A DNA stretch of 64,000 nt from Rufibacter roseus (GTDB lineage: Bacteria; Bacteroidota; Bacteroidia; Cytophagales; Hymenobacteraceae). The translations under genes and the position numbers were made by a program. The notes beneath the pieces were generated by a model. That model ran no database searches. It was not told where the DNA came from and worked only from the letters and a program-made list of their open reading frames with translations. Below, in pieces: positions 27,054 to 35,967 of the stretch; positions within the stretch are counted from its first letter, which is position 1; the number at the start of each line of letters is the position of its first letter. The stretch lies in assembly GCF_001647285.1 (NCBI RefSeq), contig NZ_LRML01000011.1:1-64000 (forward strand), read 5' to 3'.

Positions 27054-27174
27054 CGGATTTATTAATCCGGAAGTTCTCTGTCGGGGATTTCCTAATCCCC
27101 GTGCCTCCATCGGAAGACGTGAAGGGGATTTATTTATCTCCAACAGAGTGGTTCGGGATTGGTAAATCCCGAAC
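27054..27174. repeat. Cluster of four small GGATT/AATCC hairpins
   Basis: Four short inverted repeats lie in tandem in the gap between the DUF58 and MoxR genes: CGGATTTATTAATCCG (27054-27069), CGGGGATTTCCTAATCCCCG (27082-27101), GGGGATTTATTTATCTCC (27124-27141, imperfect) and a 24-bp one with arms GTTCGGGATT / AATCCCGAAC (27151-27174). The inner stem GGATT/AATCC is constant while loops and outer stems differ. Confidence 0.8.
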
Positions 27175-27194
27175 AGCGTAAAAAGGTAAATTCA

Positions 27195-28190
27195 TTACCT
27201 CGGCACCTCTATTTTCTGGATAATTTGCTTGATGACATCATCTGGCGTGGCTCCCTCCATTTCTTTTTCTGGGGTCAATTGAATACGGTGCCGCAACACG
27301 GGGTGCGCCAGTTCCTGCACATCTTCAGGAGTCACGAAATTGCGATTACGTACTGCCGCCAGCGCCTTGGCACTTGACAGCAATGCCAGCGAGGCGCGGG
27401 GCGAAGCCCCTAAATAAAGTGCTTTATTGGCTCTAGTCTGCACGATAATACTGGCAATGTACTCCAGCACCTTTGGGTCTACATGTACATTCTTCACTTG
27501 TTGGCGCAGCTGCACTATCTTACCAGAAGTAAGCACTGGCTGTATCTCATCTAATTCCCGCTGCAGGCTTGGGCGCTGGTGATGAATTTCCAGAATAGAA
27601 ACTTCTTCCTGCAAAGAAGGATATCCCACCAAAATCTTGAACATGAATCGGTCAAGCTGAGCTTCAGGCAAGCGGTACGTTCCCTCCTGTTCAATTGGGT
27701 TTTGAGTGGCCAGCACCACAAATGGATCAGCCATGGTGTATTCTTTACCGTCATGGGTGATCTGCCCTTCTTCCATTACCTCAAACAACGAAGCCTGTGT
27801 TTTGGCGGGGGCACGGTTAATCTCATCTATGAGGACAATGCTGGAGAAGATGGGGCCTTTCTTGAAGTCAAAAGTAGCCGTGCCCGGATGAAACACGGAA
27901 GTACCCAGCACATCAGACGGCATCAAGTCAGGGGTGAACTGAATACGGTTAAAGGCCACATCTACCGTACGGGCAATCAATTTAGCCGTAAGTGTTTTGG
28001 CAATGCCCGGCACGCCTTCAATCAGCACGTGTCCATCGGCTAGCAGCGCCACTAACAGTAAGTCAATAAACTGCTCCTGCCCAATAATCCTCTTTCTGAG
28101 TTCGTCTTTTATTTGCTGTACGGCGGTGTGCAGTTCAGAAAAATCGGCCTGCGGTTCCAGCCCTAACACGGTTTCTTCTATTTGATCCAT
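27195..28190 (-). CDS. MoxR-family AAA+ ATPase
   Basis: A 331-residue cytoplasmic AAA_3 ATPase. Visible are Walker A (EGVPGIAKT, about 59-67), Walker B (IVLIDEINRAPAKTQ), the sensor segment LATQNPIEQEGTYRLPEAQ with LDRFMF, and the C-terminal lid domain (ASPRASLALLSSAKALAA). MoxR proteins work as chaperone-like partners of DUF58/VWA proteins in the envelope. It lies between DUF4350 and DUF58 genes, all on the minus strand, in the order usual for Bacteroidota. The 235-bp gap to the DUF58 gene holds the hairpin cluster. Confidence 0.93.
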   Translation of the reverse strand: MDQIEETVLGLEPQADFSELHTAVQQIKDELRKRIIGQEQFIDLLLVALLADGHVLIEGVPGIAKTLTAKLIARTVDVAFNRIQFTPDLMPSDVLGTSVFHPGTATFDFKKGPIFSSIVLIDEINRAPAKTQASLFEVMEEGQITHDGKEYTMADPFVVLATQNPIEQEGTYRLPEAQLDRFMFKILVGYPSLQEEVSILEIHHQRPSLQRELDEIQPVLTSGKIVQLRQQVKNVHVDPKVLEYIASIIVQTRANKALYLGASPRASLALLSSAKALAAVRNRNFVTPEDVQELAHPVLRHRIQLTPEKEMEGATPDDVIKQIIQKIEVPR

Positions 28191-28202
28191 ATCTTTTGTT
28201 TA

Positions 28203-29411
28203 TCAGCTAGCCAGCCGGTAAAAATCTTCTAATTTCTTATTCAGGTTCCAGAGCGTATGCTCTTCTATACTGTCTGTATTTCGTATGTAGTGAATGAGGT
28301 TGAACAGCTCCCCTACTTCTTTGGACTCTACTCCTGATTTTTTCGAAACCCGCTCCTGAAATTCATGGTCCAGCACGTTGGTGCTCTCGTAGTAACGCAG
28401 GCGCAGGTACTCTAAAAAATAGTTTATTTTCTTTTGCGCAATAACCTGGTGGTCGCGGTAATTGTAGTAGAGGTTTCCCACTACCTGCACAAACTCCAAG
28501 GTAGTGTTTCGGGGCTTTTCCTGCACGGGAATAATGCGCTGGGTGCGCTTGCTTTCAAATACTACAAACAGCAACAAACCGCAGAGCGAAATATAGTATG
28601 CCCAAGACAACGCATCATTTGCTAAGATCACCCTAAAGATGGAATTTTCACCTAATGGCCCCTGGTTTTGGTACTCGTCCCACCAGACCTGACGAACAGG
28701 TAAATGCGAAAGGGCCGTGGCCGCATACTGTGCTTTGTTGCTGTTGATAACATAGTAGTTGCTGAAAGCCAGCGGCACCGTACTTACATAGATATTACCC
28801 TTGCCCAACGGAGCTCGCACGAAATTCACACCACCCTCCGCGTTCTTGCCTAAGACTTCTAAGTCAGAAACAGAATCTGGCTTGATGGTAATATTTGCCT
28901 TTTCCCAATCGAATTTGTACGCAACTTTTTTCTTTAACTGAGGGTGCAGGAACACCAGCTCCAAAGAATCTTTTTCTGTTTTAGGCGTATGCCCTGTTGA
29001 AAAGTTGAGGGTGTCTTTCAGGTAGTCTTCAAAATAATGAGCGCCTATAAACACGTTGTTGCCTTGGTGCACGAAATCCAAAAGGGTATTCATATCAAGG
29101 GAATCAGCCTCAAAAGCCTGATCTATGAAAACGTAGTTGGCTTCTTCATACACATACTCCTCTTCTTCCTCCTCTACTTCCAGAAGGTTTTCCTCCAGTT
29201 GGTTTACAATAGGCAAGCGCACCTGACTTACTGATTCACCTTTGAACAGATCCGGCAGCAGTTGGTACAGCACGTAAGTGCCGTATGGTATTTTATCTTT
29301 GTTAGAAAGGCTTTGGGTCCAGTCTACTGGTTTGGGCCGGTAGTACTCTACCAATACAAAAGCGGCAAACAGCAGGGCTAGCATCACCGCATATTTCCGG
29401 TATCCGCTCAT
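28203..29411 (-). CDS. DUF4350 domain membrane protein
   Basis: A 402-residue protein with an N-terminal membrane anchor (YAVMLALLFAAFVLVEYY), a DUF4350-type GATase-like extracytoplasmic domain (about 35-245, SLSNKDKIPYGTYVLYQLLP), a second membrane helix (about 272-292, YISLCGLLLFVVFES) and a cytoplasmic helical tail. An acidic Glu-rich stretch (LLEVEEEEEEYVYEE, about 75-90) lies in the extracytoplasmic part. Start overlaps the upstream DUF4129 gene by 4 bp (ATGA), and MoxR follows 12 bp downstream. Function is unknown; it belongs to the MoxR cluster. Confidence 0.8.
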   Translation of the reverse strand: MSGYRKYAVMLALLFAAFVLVEYYRPKPVDWTQSLSNKDKIPYGTYVLYQLLPDLFKGESVSQVRLPIVNQLEENLLEVEEEEEEYVYEEANYVFIDQAFEADSLDMNTLLDFVHQGNNVFIGAHYFEDYLKDTLNFSTGHTPKTEKDSLELVFLHPQLKKKVAYKFDWEKANITIKPDSVSDLEVLGKNAEGGVNFVRAPLGKGNIYVSTVPLAFSNYYVINSNKAQYAATALSHLPVRQVWWDEYQNQGPLGENSIFRVILANDALSWAYYISLCGLLLFVVFESKRTQRIIPVQEKPRNTTLEFVQVVGNLYYNYRDHQVIAQKKINYFLEYLRLRYYESTNVLDHEFQERVSKKSGVESKEVGELFNLIHYIRNTDSIEEHTLWNLNKKLEDFYRLAS

Positions 29412-30163
29412 GCCTTTGCTTTTATTGACCTGTTAAACTCTTGAATTGATTGCCTTACCGCCGCAAAACTTTCCTCATTTAACGCTGAGCCACCGTACCA
29501 CACGTACTCAAACAACTGAGTTATGTGTGCAAAGGGACGCTGCAACGGGTTGTTCTGCAGTTCGGTGACGTAGGTACGGTTAGTTTTACTAGGGGTCCAC
29601 TTGATCAATTCAAGATCAGTGAGCACTTTCAGCATGTTCAAATAGTACAGCCTGATGGCCCGTCGGTAATCTCCCTGCGTTTCTGCTTCTTCAATCAGAG
29701 ACTGAAAATTCAGCTCGTGAATATCCTCGGTATAGGTTTCATAGGGTATCACTACTTTAGAAGTCTTTCGGCCAAAAAGCCCCACAAAATCTATCTGCAG
29801 TAGTTTTATGATAACAAAAACTGTAATGCCAATCAGAAATATGTAGGTGACATAGTTCCAGTTTGAGTCTGAAGTATCTTCTTTACTGCTCCCGAGCAAG
29901 CTGTTTAGCCACTGCCCTACTTTCCGCCAAAAACGCTCCCAGGCGGTGAGGTCAGGCCGGACGTCCTGGTAATACTTGAAGTCTTCGCTTTCCTGCAAAG
30001 ACTTTAACTTTTCCGGATTTATTTGACGCACCTCTAAAGGCTGATGCTGATTGGCCGCAGCAGTACTATCTGGCAATGCCGCAGCAAATGAATGCTGTGG
30101 CAACGCCCAAAACATCAGCAAAAAAAGAAAAGGTAAATAGAGCCGCACCTGCTTAAATCTCAT
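29408..30163 (-). CDS. DUF4129 domain membrane protein
   Basis: From the ATG at 30163 it has 251 residues. The signal peptide (LPFLFLLMFWALPQHSFAAA), a linker, a membrane helix (about 120-140, YVTYIFLIGITVFVIIKLL) and a C-terminal DUF4129 domain (about 170-245, EAETQGDYRRAIRLYYLNML, WTPSKTNRTYVTEL) are visible. A TTG-initiated extension to 30202 is open but lacks support. It overlaps the next upstream gene by about 11 bp and the DUF4350 gene by 4 bp. DUF4129 proteins of this cluster are thought to be membrane partners of MoxR; the role is unproven. Confidence 0.8.
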   Translation of the reverse strand: MRFKQVRLYLPFLFLLMFWALPQHSFAAALPDSTAAANQHQPLEVRQINPEKLKSLQESEDFKYYQDVRPDLTAWERFWRKVGQWLNSLLGSSKEDTSDSNWNYVTYIFLIGITVFVIIKLLQIDFVGLFGRKTSKVVIPYETYTEDIHELNFQSLIEEAETQGDYRRAIRLYYLNMLKVLTDLELIKWTPSKTNRTYVTELQNNPLQRPFAHITQLFEYVWYGGSALNEESFAAVRQSIQEFNRSIKAKA

Positions 30164-31037
30164 CTTGTTCTGTAGCAGGGTACAGCGGTTGCCGTTGCCC
30201 AATTTGATTTACTTTTTCCAGCAGCCCTACGCCATCTTTAATCTCTACCAGAGTAAAATACTGAAAGGCTAGAGCCACAGTGGTAATAACGTACAGCAAC
30301 AGGTTCACAATAGATGAAAATGTACTGGCCGCAATAAAAACCATATCGTTCGTTCCGCCTGGCAAGTGGAAGATTCTGAGTACATACACTACCATGGAGG
30401 GTAGTGAAGCCACAAAAGCTATCAGTGCCTGTATAAGGCCAATAACTAAAATATAGCCGAAAGTTGGCCACCAGTTCCCCTTCATTAGGTAAAAGCAACG
30501 CTCTACGGCATCAATAAAGCCTAAGTCTTCGCGTACCATTACTATAATAAAAATAGACAGCACCACTGAAAGGTAAATACCTGGCACTATCAAAAGTAGC
30601 ATTCCTAAGGCCACCATGATCACCACTGCAACCGAAGAATAGAACACCGCGACGGCCTGGCTCTTTACCACCTCCCACACATCAGTCACCTCAATGGGGC
30701 CTTCATAGTCCATGCGCAGCACCAGGTAAGAATATACCGTTAGGCTTAGCATGACAAAAGCCATCAAAGAGAAGAACATAGTAGCCAGGTAGTGTACATT
30801 GCCCACCATCATGCTGAAGGAGTCAAAGGCGCCATACTCTCCGTTGAGCGCCTGCAGCTGACTGCTTTGGAACAAACCCGAGAAAATACCCGCCAGCAAG
30901 GCAAAAGGGGCAGCAATAAAAAGAATGCACCGTGAGAGTGGCGCAAAATTTTGCCTGATGAACCCAAACGTGGCGTTTATTTTCTGGCCAAAATCGCGCT
31001 CAACTCTAAAATCAATGGGTTGGGGTTTGGTTTTCAT
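30153..31037 (-). CDS. Uncharacterised multi-pass membrane protein of the MoxR cluster
   Basis: From the ATG at 31037 this is 294 residues with about six hydrophobic helices (for example LMAFVMLSLTVYSYLVL, VVIMVALGMLLLIVPGIYLS, YILVIGLIQALIAFVASLPS). The motif LLIVPGIYLSVVLSIFIIVM then REDLGFIDAVERCFYLMKGN resembles the glycerophosphoryl-diester-phosphodiesterase-type membrane domain seen in many such proteins, but no enzyme residues are visible. The longer TTG start at 31100 is unlikely, because the SpoIIM gene already covers it. It overlaps that gene by about 26 bp, so it is translation-coupled. Confidence 0.75.
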   Translation of the reverse strand: MKTKPQPIDFRVERDFGQKINATFGFIRQNFAPLSRCILFIAAPFALLAGIFSGLFQSSQLQALNGEYGAFDSFSMMVGNVHYLATMFFSLMAFVMLSLTVYSYLVLRMDYEGPIEVTDVWEVVKSQAVAVFYSSVAVVIMVALGMLLLIVPGIYLSVVLSIFIIVMVREDLGFIDAVERCFYLMKGNWWPTFGYILVIGLIQALIAFVASLPSMVVYVLRIFHLPGGTNDMVFIAASTFSSIVNLLLYVITTVALAFQYFTLVEIKDGVGLLEKVNQIGQRQPLYPATEQDEI

Positions 31038-31974
31038 TCCGGGCATGTAACCTGATGGGATAATAAATAAAGTAAAAGATAATAAATAAAGCTGACCCAA
31101 TGATAATAAACAGGCTTAGGTAGAGCGGCATTTGCGTATAGCGGGTCACAAAACCCTCTAAAAACCCGGCCATGATAAAGATAGGCACCAGCCCCACCAC
31201 AATCTTCAGCCCTTGTTTAGCGCCACGTTTAAAAGACTCTAACCTCGAGTAGGTTTTAGGAAACAGAAGACTGTTACCCATCACAAAACCGGCACACCCA
31301 GCAATGACAATAGCTGATATTTCAAGGGTACCGTGAATCCAGATGGTAAGGGCTGAGGTAGCCAACAGCCCCTGCTTGTAAAAGAAATATTGAAAGGCCC
31401 CTAACATTACCCCGTTTTGCAGCAGTACCCAAAAAGTACCCACTGAAAACAGCAAACCCAACACAAAAGCCGTGAAAGACACGTAAATGTTGTTAAAGGT
31501 TATCCGGAGGAACATGTAGGTGGCATCAGGGTCTTTGTAAATGGCCATTGGATCACCGCTCCGGATATTATCCAAGGTTTTGTTCACGTAAGAATCACCT
31601 AGAATGAGCCGCACAAATGTGTCATCATAAGCTGCCGACAAAGCCCCGATAAAGCAGGCAGCCGCAAATATCAGGAAGGAGTAAAACAGCTGCCGGTGGT
31701 GGTGGTAGAACAGCAAAGGCAACTCCTCTTTCCAGAAAAGAAAGAAGCGGTTCCGCTGTTCTTTTTTATTCTTGTAGATAGCCTGGTGCACTCTGCCCGT
31801 CAGCCCGTTCAGGTAATCGGTTACTTCTGACTCAGGGTAAAAGGTACGGGCATACGAAAGATCATCGGTTAACTCTATAAACCGATTGGCCAGCTCATCT
31901 GGGTTAGACGTTGGTTCACTGGCGTACTGCTTCCACTTAGCGGTGTTTTGTTTGATAAAAGCGGCTTCGCGCAT
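31012..31974 (-). CDS. SpoIIM-family (stage II sporulation protein M-like) membrane protein
   Basis: A 320-residue protein with an N-terminal cytoplasmic helical part (MREAAFIKQNTAKWKQYASE) and several membrane helices, including the SpoIIM/DUF95-type segment with ITFNNIYVSFTAFVLGLLFS and WIHGTLEISAIVIAGCAGF. In non-sporulating Bacteroidota this family is found with RDD and MoxR genes as here; it has no link to sporulation. It begins the minus-strand part of the cluster and is divergent from the RDD gene, with a 70-bp gap for both promoters. Confidence 0.85.
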   Translation of the reverse strand: MREAAFIKQNTAKWKQYASEPTSNPDELANRFIELTDDLSYARTFYPESEVTDYLNGLTGRVHQAIYKNKKEQRNRFFLFWKEELPLLFYHHHRQLFYSFLIFAAACFIGALSAAYDDTFVRLILGDSYVNKTLDNIRSGDPMAIYKDPDATYMFLRITFNNIYVSFTAFVLGLLFSVGTFWVLLQNGVMLGAFQYFFYKQGLLATSALTIWIHGTLEISAIVIAGCAGFVMGNSLLFPKTYSRLESFKRGAKQGLKIVVGLVPIFIMAGFLEGFVTRYTQMPLYLSLFIIIGSALFIIFYFIYYPIRLHARNENQTPTH

Positions 31975-32044
31975 GAACCTTCCTTTTGTTTCCTCTCAAA
32001 TATATTTAACTTAGGCTACTTATTAAAGTAGTTACTGCTTAAAA

Positions 32045-32761
32045 ATGAATACAATTAAGGTTAGAACCACCCAGAATGTGGAGGTTGAATATGCCATTGC
32101 CAGTGTGGGAGACAGAATTCTGGCGTATCTGGTTGATGGGGCGGTATTGGTAGGATGGTTCATTCTTATAGGAATTGTAGCCAGCACCTTCACTTTTCTT
32201 GAGTCAGCGGGAGAAGCCATTCTTATTTTCCTGCTTTTCCTGCCGGTACCTTTTTATCACTTGTGCAGCGAAATTTTTATGAACGGCCAAAGCCTAGGCA
32301 AAAGGGCCCTTGATATAAAGGTGGTGAAAATGTCTGGCCACTCCCCCTCTGTTGGCGATTACCTGTTGCGCTGGATTCTGCGCATTATTGATTCCGGCAT
32401 TGTGGCTGTTATAACCATTGCCATTAACGGCAAAGGTCAGCGCCTGGGTGATTTGGCAGCTGGCACCACAGTCATCAAAACCCACATGGTGCGCCGCCGC
32501 AGACCTTTTCAGGTAAAAATAGAGGATGACTACCAGATCCAGTTTCCGGAAGTAACTCAACTTACCGACAAAGACATGGCTCTGATGCGCCAGCTACTTT
32601 ATAAAGCCATTGAGCACCGCAACGAAGTCCTTCTGGAACGTATAGCCCAACGCGCCAAAGAAGTGATGGGTGTAGAAACCAACCTTACTGACCGCGAGTT
32701 TCTGAAGACCGTCATCAAAGATTACCAGCATGCAATGGCTGGGGTGGAAGCAGAAGCATAG
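32045..32761 (+). CDS. RDD-family membrane protein
   Basis: A 238-residue protein whose first 150 residues are an RDD domain: RILAYLVDGAVLVGWFILIG (helix 1), a second helix AILIFLLFLPVPFYHLCSEI, NGQSLGKRALDIKVVKMSG and the late RLGDLAAGTTVIK. The C-terminal part (about 155-238) is soluble and helical. RDD proteins are suspected transporters or scaffolds. The gene is divergent from the SpoIIM-MoxR-DUF58 genes and is commonly found with them. Confidence 0.85.
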   Translation: MNTIKVRTTQNVEVEYAIASVGDRILAYLVDGAVLVGWFILIGIVASTFTFLESAGEAILIFLLFLPVPFYHLCSEIFMNGQSLGKRALDIKVVKMSGHSPSVGDYLLRWILRIIDSGIVAVITIAINGKGQRLGDLAAGTTVIKTHMVRRRRPFQVKIEDDYQIQFPEVTQLTDKDMALMRQLLYKAIEHRNEVLLERIAQRAKEVMGVETNLTDREFLKTVIKDYQHAMAGVEAEA

Positions 32762-32762
32762 C

Positions 32763-32799
32763 GTTTTAGGCTCGTTTCTCAGAAAACAGCCCTAAAACA
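32763..32799. repeat. Intergenic palindrome copy 7
   Basis: GTTTTAGGCTCG and CCCTAAAAC arms around TTTCTCAGAAAACAG, 2 bp after the RDD stop. It is a shorter and less perfect member of the family. Confidence 0.8.
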
Positions 32800-32882
32800 C
32801 ATAGACCGCTGTTATCAGTTTTTGCACAGCCAATACTCATAGCGGCTTCTCTAGCTTCTTTTAACTACACTCCATTGATGCC

Positions 32883-32919
32883 CCTGCTCCCGCTGAGGGG
32901 AATTTTGCCTAGGAGCAGG
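32883..32919. repeat. Small inverted repeat CCTGCTCC/GGAGCAGG
   Basis: Arms at 32883-32890 and 32912-32919 with a 21-base loop, in the gap between the convergent RDD and GH43 genes. The open frame across this gap has no protein-like features. No function can be given. Confidence 0.5.
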
Positions 32920-32987
32920 CATGATTATGACTATTATACACAAGGTTTGTTCTTAACCCTCAACCTTATTTCTTCATTTAAATTTAG

Positions 32988-33029
32988 CGGAGAAGGCCTG
33001 CCGCATTCAAGTGCGGCAGGCCTTCTCCG
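32988..33029. terminator. Strong terminator hairpin between convergent genes
   Basis: A perfect 18-bp stem (CGGAGAAGGCCTGCCGCA with its complement) and a 6-base loop, followed on the plus strand by TTTTCTGTTT. It is 69 bp from the GH43 stop and 227 bp from the RDD stop. It probably serves both sides. Confidence 0.8.
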
Positions 33030-33032
33030 TTT

Positions 33033-33074
33033 TCTGTTTATGGGCTACTTTTCTGAAATCAGCCTAAAAACAGA
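33033..33074. repeat. Intergenic palindrome copy 8
   Basis: Arms TCTGTTTATGGGCT and AGCCTAAAAACAGA around a TTTTCTGAAAT centre, directly abutting the terminator and 24 bp before the GH43 stop (minus strand). Confidence 0.75.
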
Positions 33075-33097
33075 GTTACCTTTCCTACTCTATTCTC

Positions 33098-34717
33098 TTA
33101 GTTGCTTTGATTCTTTAGAGTGAACCACTCAAAGCTGGCGTTGCCGCTGGCGGTGCCTTTTGCTACTAGCCCTACGCGTACGGCTCTATCCCACGGCGGC
33201 AAAAAGGCTCCGCTTATGGCTTGGCCGCTGTTCAGGGTATTCCAGGTGGTTCCATCTGCACTCCAGGCAAACTGCAGTTGGTCACCCTTGGCTGCTGTAA
33301 GCCTTAGTTGCAACACATCTTGGGCCGGAGCAGCAGCTTTACCCAATATTTCCGTTTTACCTCCTTTGGTGATCCACAGCTGTATTTCATTACCTCTGAC
33401 AGACACTCCTACCGCATTGCCAGGGTCTCCTACGGCGGCAAGACCGGCCGCTACTCCAGAAGATGTCTGTTTCTGATTGATGGCAGCAGTGGCAGTATAG
33501 TTAGCTTTCAGAGTCCGTTGGGCCAGCACGTTCCCAATCTTGTCCGGCGATGCCTGCAACGCTAACCTACCGTTGTTTCCGGTTTGCACAGAATAAGTTG
33601 GCATCGTCTCCACGAACCACTGCCAGCTTTCAGGCAACTTAGAAGATGTGAATTCCTCCCGCACATCCAACGCCTCATTACCATTTGCGTTATGTGGAGC
33701 CAGGGCGGTTACCGCAGGAGAGTTTACTTTAAAGGCAGGCCATCCGTCTGCTCCCCATAAGATTTCATCTAGCAAGCCCTGACGCCCGGCATAAACACTG
33801 CTGTTAGTGCTGTAGGCATGGTACAGGAAATAGTCTCGGCCTTGCGGATCTGACACGACCGTACCGTGTCCAGGGCACTTCCACGTTTCATTCTTCTTCA
33901 TGATAGGGTTACCAGGATGTTTTTCCCAAGGCCCCCGTAAGTTTTTCGCTCTGGCCACACCCACGCCGTAGGTGCATTCCCTGCCGCAGCAGGCGTCACC
34001 CGCGTAAAACATGTAATAATACCCGTCGCGTTTCACCAAAGCCGGGCCTTCTACCAGACCTCCCTCCCAAGTTCCTCTTTCATTGCGGAAGAGCTCAAAT
34101 TTCTCGCCCAGCAAAGCAGTTCTTTCCTCGTTCATGCGCTGGCCCCAGAGCGGAGTAGGTTTGCCCACGCTGTTGGCGTCTTCTTTCCAGATTAGGTACA
34201 GCTCACCCTTCTCATCTCTGATGGGGAAACCGTCAATTGAACCAACCTCTTGGCACACTATGGGGCCATGGTCGGTGTAAGGTCCAGTGGCGTTAGTGGC
34301 ACTGGCTATACCCACACATAGGTTACCGCCTTTCTTTTTGGCGGTGTAGTAGATGTAATATTTGCCGTTATCGTATGAAATTTCAGGAGCCCAAAAATGA
34401 GCCTCGGCCCAGTCTGGCAGCTTGTTTGGGAACACATGCCCTACCGTCTCCCAATCTACCAAGTTCTTGGAGTGCAGAATAGGAAACAGAGGCGCCCATT
34501 CAGAAGAGGTAGCCGTGGCCCAGTAGTCATCCCCCACCCGTACCGCTGATGGGTCTGCATAATCGCCAGGCATCACCGGATTGGTATAGGTAACTGTTTG
34601 GGCAGATGCCGCGGGCGCAGGGGAAGTTCCTTGGTTGGCGGTACCTTTGTTCACGTTGCAGGAAAAGGTCAGGAGACCTACCACCGCAACGGTTAAGGAA
34701 AATATATTTTTTTTCAT
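33098..34717 (-). CDS. GH43 glycoside hydrolase, lipoprotein with C-terminal beta-sandwich
   Basis: A 539-residue lipoprotein (lipobox LLTFSC, Cys about 20). The five-bladed GH43 propeller spans about 45-345 with the catalytic triad visible: Asp base in YADPSAV, Asp modulator in SIDGFPI, Glu acid in LVEGPAL. A concanavalin-like second domain (about 355-539, ESWQWFVETMPTYSV) follows, as in two-domain GH43 enzymes acting on arabinofuranosides or xylosides. Substrate cannot be fixed. It is the last gene of the minus-strand saccharide operon, 26 bp after the aldose 1-epimerase. Confidence 0.88.
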   Translation of the reverse strand: MKKNIFSLTVAVVGLLTFSCNVNKGTANQGTSPAPAASAQTVTYTNPVMPGDYADPSAVRVGDDYWATATSSEWAPLFPILHSKNLVDWETVGHVFPNKLPDWAEAHFWAPEISYDNGKYYIYYTAKKKGGNLCVGIASATNATGPYTDHGPIVCQEVGSIDGFPIRDEKGELYLIWKEDANSVGKPTPLWGQRMNEERTALLGEKFELFRNERGTWEGGLVEGPALVKRDGYYYMFYAGDACCGRECTYGVGVARAKNLRGPWEKHPGNPIMKKNETWKCPGHGTVVSDPQGRDYFLYHAYSTNSSVYAGRQGLLDEILWGADGWPAFKVNSPAVTALAPHNANGNEALDVREEFTSSKLPESWQWFVETMPTYSVQTGNNGRLALQASPDKIGNVLAQRTLKANYTATAAINQKQTSSGVAAGLAAVGDPGNAVGVSVRGNEIQLWITKGGKTEILGKAAAPAQDVLQLRLTAAKGDQLQFAWSADGTTWNTLNSGQAISGAFLPPWDRAVRVGLVAKGTASGNASFEWFTLKNQSN

Positions 34718-34743
34718 AGGAGAAAGGAATTCTTAGTCAGGTA

Positions 34744-35934
34744 TTATTTCTGAACGGAAAACTTGTAGACGCTGCTGGTCTCGTAGGTCTCTCCCGGCCG
34801 CAACACGGTAGAAGGGAAATCCGGCTGGTTAGGGGAGTTCGGGAAGTGCTGTGTCTCCAGACAGAAAGCTGTTCTATACTCATCTTTGCTTCCGCCTTTG
34901 AAGGTGTTCTTGCTCTGCATGAAATTACCACTGTAGAACTGCAAACCCGGCTCGGCTGTTGACACCTCCAAAATGATTCCGCTCTTGTCGCCCTGTACGG
35001 TGGCCGCTTTGGTAAGCCCGTTGCCCTGCCCCTCGTTCAACACATAGTTGTGGTCATAGCCGGCCCCATTTTTCAGTTGCTCGTTTTGCTCATTAATTCT
35101 GGACCCTATGGCGGTAGGCTTACGGAAGTCGAAAGGAGTGCCTGCCACCGGAACAATTTTACCAGTTGGTATCAAGGTGGCGTCTATTGGAGTGTACGTG
35201 TCGGCGTTGATCTCCATTACATGGTTTAAGATGGTACCGCTGCCCTCGCCGTTCAGGTTGAAGAAGGCATGGTTGGTCAGGTTTACTACGGTGGCCTTGT
35301 CGGTAGTGGCTTGGTACTGCATCTTCACCTCATTATCATCAGTTAAAGTGTAGGTGACTTTTGCCTGCAGGTTACCGGGGAAACCCTGTTCCATGTCTTT
35401 GGAAAGATAGGTAAACACAATAGTTTGCCCGTCAGTCTGCTCCGCCTGCCACATAACTGCCTGAAAGCCCATTTTACCGCCGTGAAGCGTATTGATGTCA
35501 TTGTTGATAGGCAGGTTGTACTCTTGCCCGTCCAGAGAAAACTTGCCTTTTGCAATACGGTTCCCGAACCGGCCAATGGTAGCGCCAAAATAAGGTTCAG
35601 TTGAGTTTTCATAGGCCTCTGCACTAGGCAGGCCCACCACCACATCCGTCATCTCGCCATTTTTGTCGGGCATCACGAAACTCACCCAGCGCCCACCGTA
35701 GTTTGTGAACGTTGCCGTGACATTGTTCTTGTTTTTCAGCGTGTACAGCCGCGCCTCTGTGCCGTCTTTGATTTTGCCGAACGGCTCACCCTCTGTGTTT
35801 ACAGCTCCGGCCCTTTCAGCGGTGACTACTTGAGTCTCGGCTTCCGGCTTCGCAGAACAGCCTACCAAGCCCGCAGCGGAAATACTCAGCAGGGAGAGAG
35901 ACAGGAGGATCTGCCGTATGTTTCTTTTTTTCAT
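34744..35934 (-). CDS. galM: Aldose 1-epimerase (galactose mutarotase) lipoprotein
   Basis: A 396-residue protein that interconverts alpha and beta anomers of aldoses. It is a lipoprotein (SAAGLVGC, Cys about 26), so it works outside the cytoplasm. Substrate and catalytic motifs are present: FTNYGGRWVSFVMPDK, GRFGNRIAKGKFSL, LHGGKMGFQ, the His of LTNHAFFNL and the catalytic Glu of CLETQHFPNSPN. It lies between two GH43 genes and fits the handling of galactose or pentoses released outside the cell. It would also serve the galactose cassette at 57-62 kb. Confidence 0.92.
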   Translation of the reverse strand: MKKRNIRQILLSLSLLSISAAGLVGCSAKPEAETQVVTAERAGAVNTEGEPFGKIKDGTEARLYTLKNKNNVTATFTNYGGRWVSFVMPDKNGEMTDVVVGLPSAEAYENSTEPYFGATIGRFGNRIAKGKFSLDGQEYNLPINNDINTLHGGKMGFQAVMWQAEQTDGQTIVFTYLSKDMEQGFPGNLQAKVTYTLTDDNEVKMQYQATTDKATVVNLTNHAFFNLNGEGSGTILNHVMEINADTYTPIDATLIPTGKIVPVAGTPFDFRKPTAIGSRINEQNEQLKNGAGYDHNYVLNEGQGNGLTKAATVQGDKSGIILEVSTAEPGLQFYSGNFMQSKNTFKGGSKDEYRTAFCLETQHFPNSPNQPDFPSTVLRPGETYETSSVYKFSVQK

Positions 35935-35967
35935 AGAGAGGTAATGATGAAATAGTGAATGGATGAA

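Noticed and set aside
32875-33123. An 82-codon open frame between the RDD and GH43 genes
   Set aside because: It runs through a terminator hairpin and a palindromic repeat and overlaps the GH43 stop, so it is not a gene.
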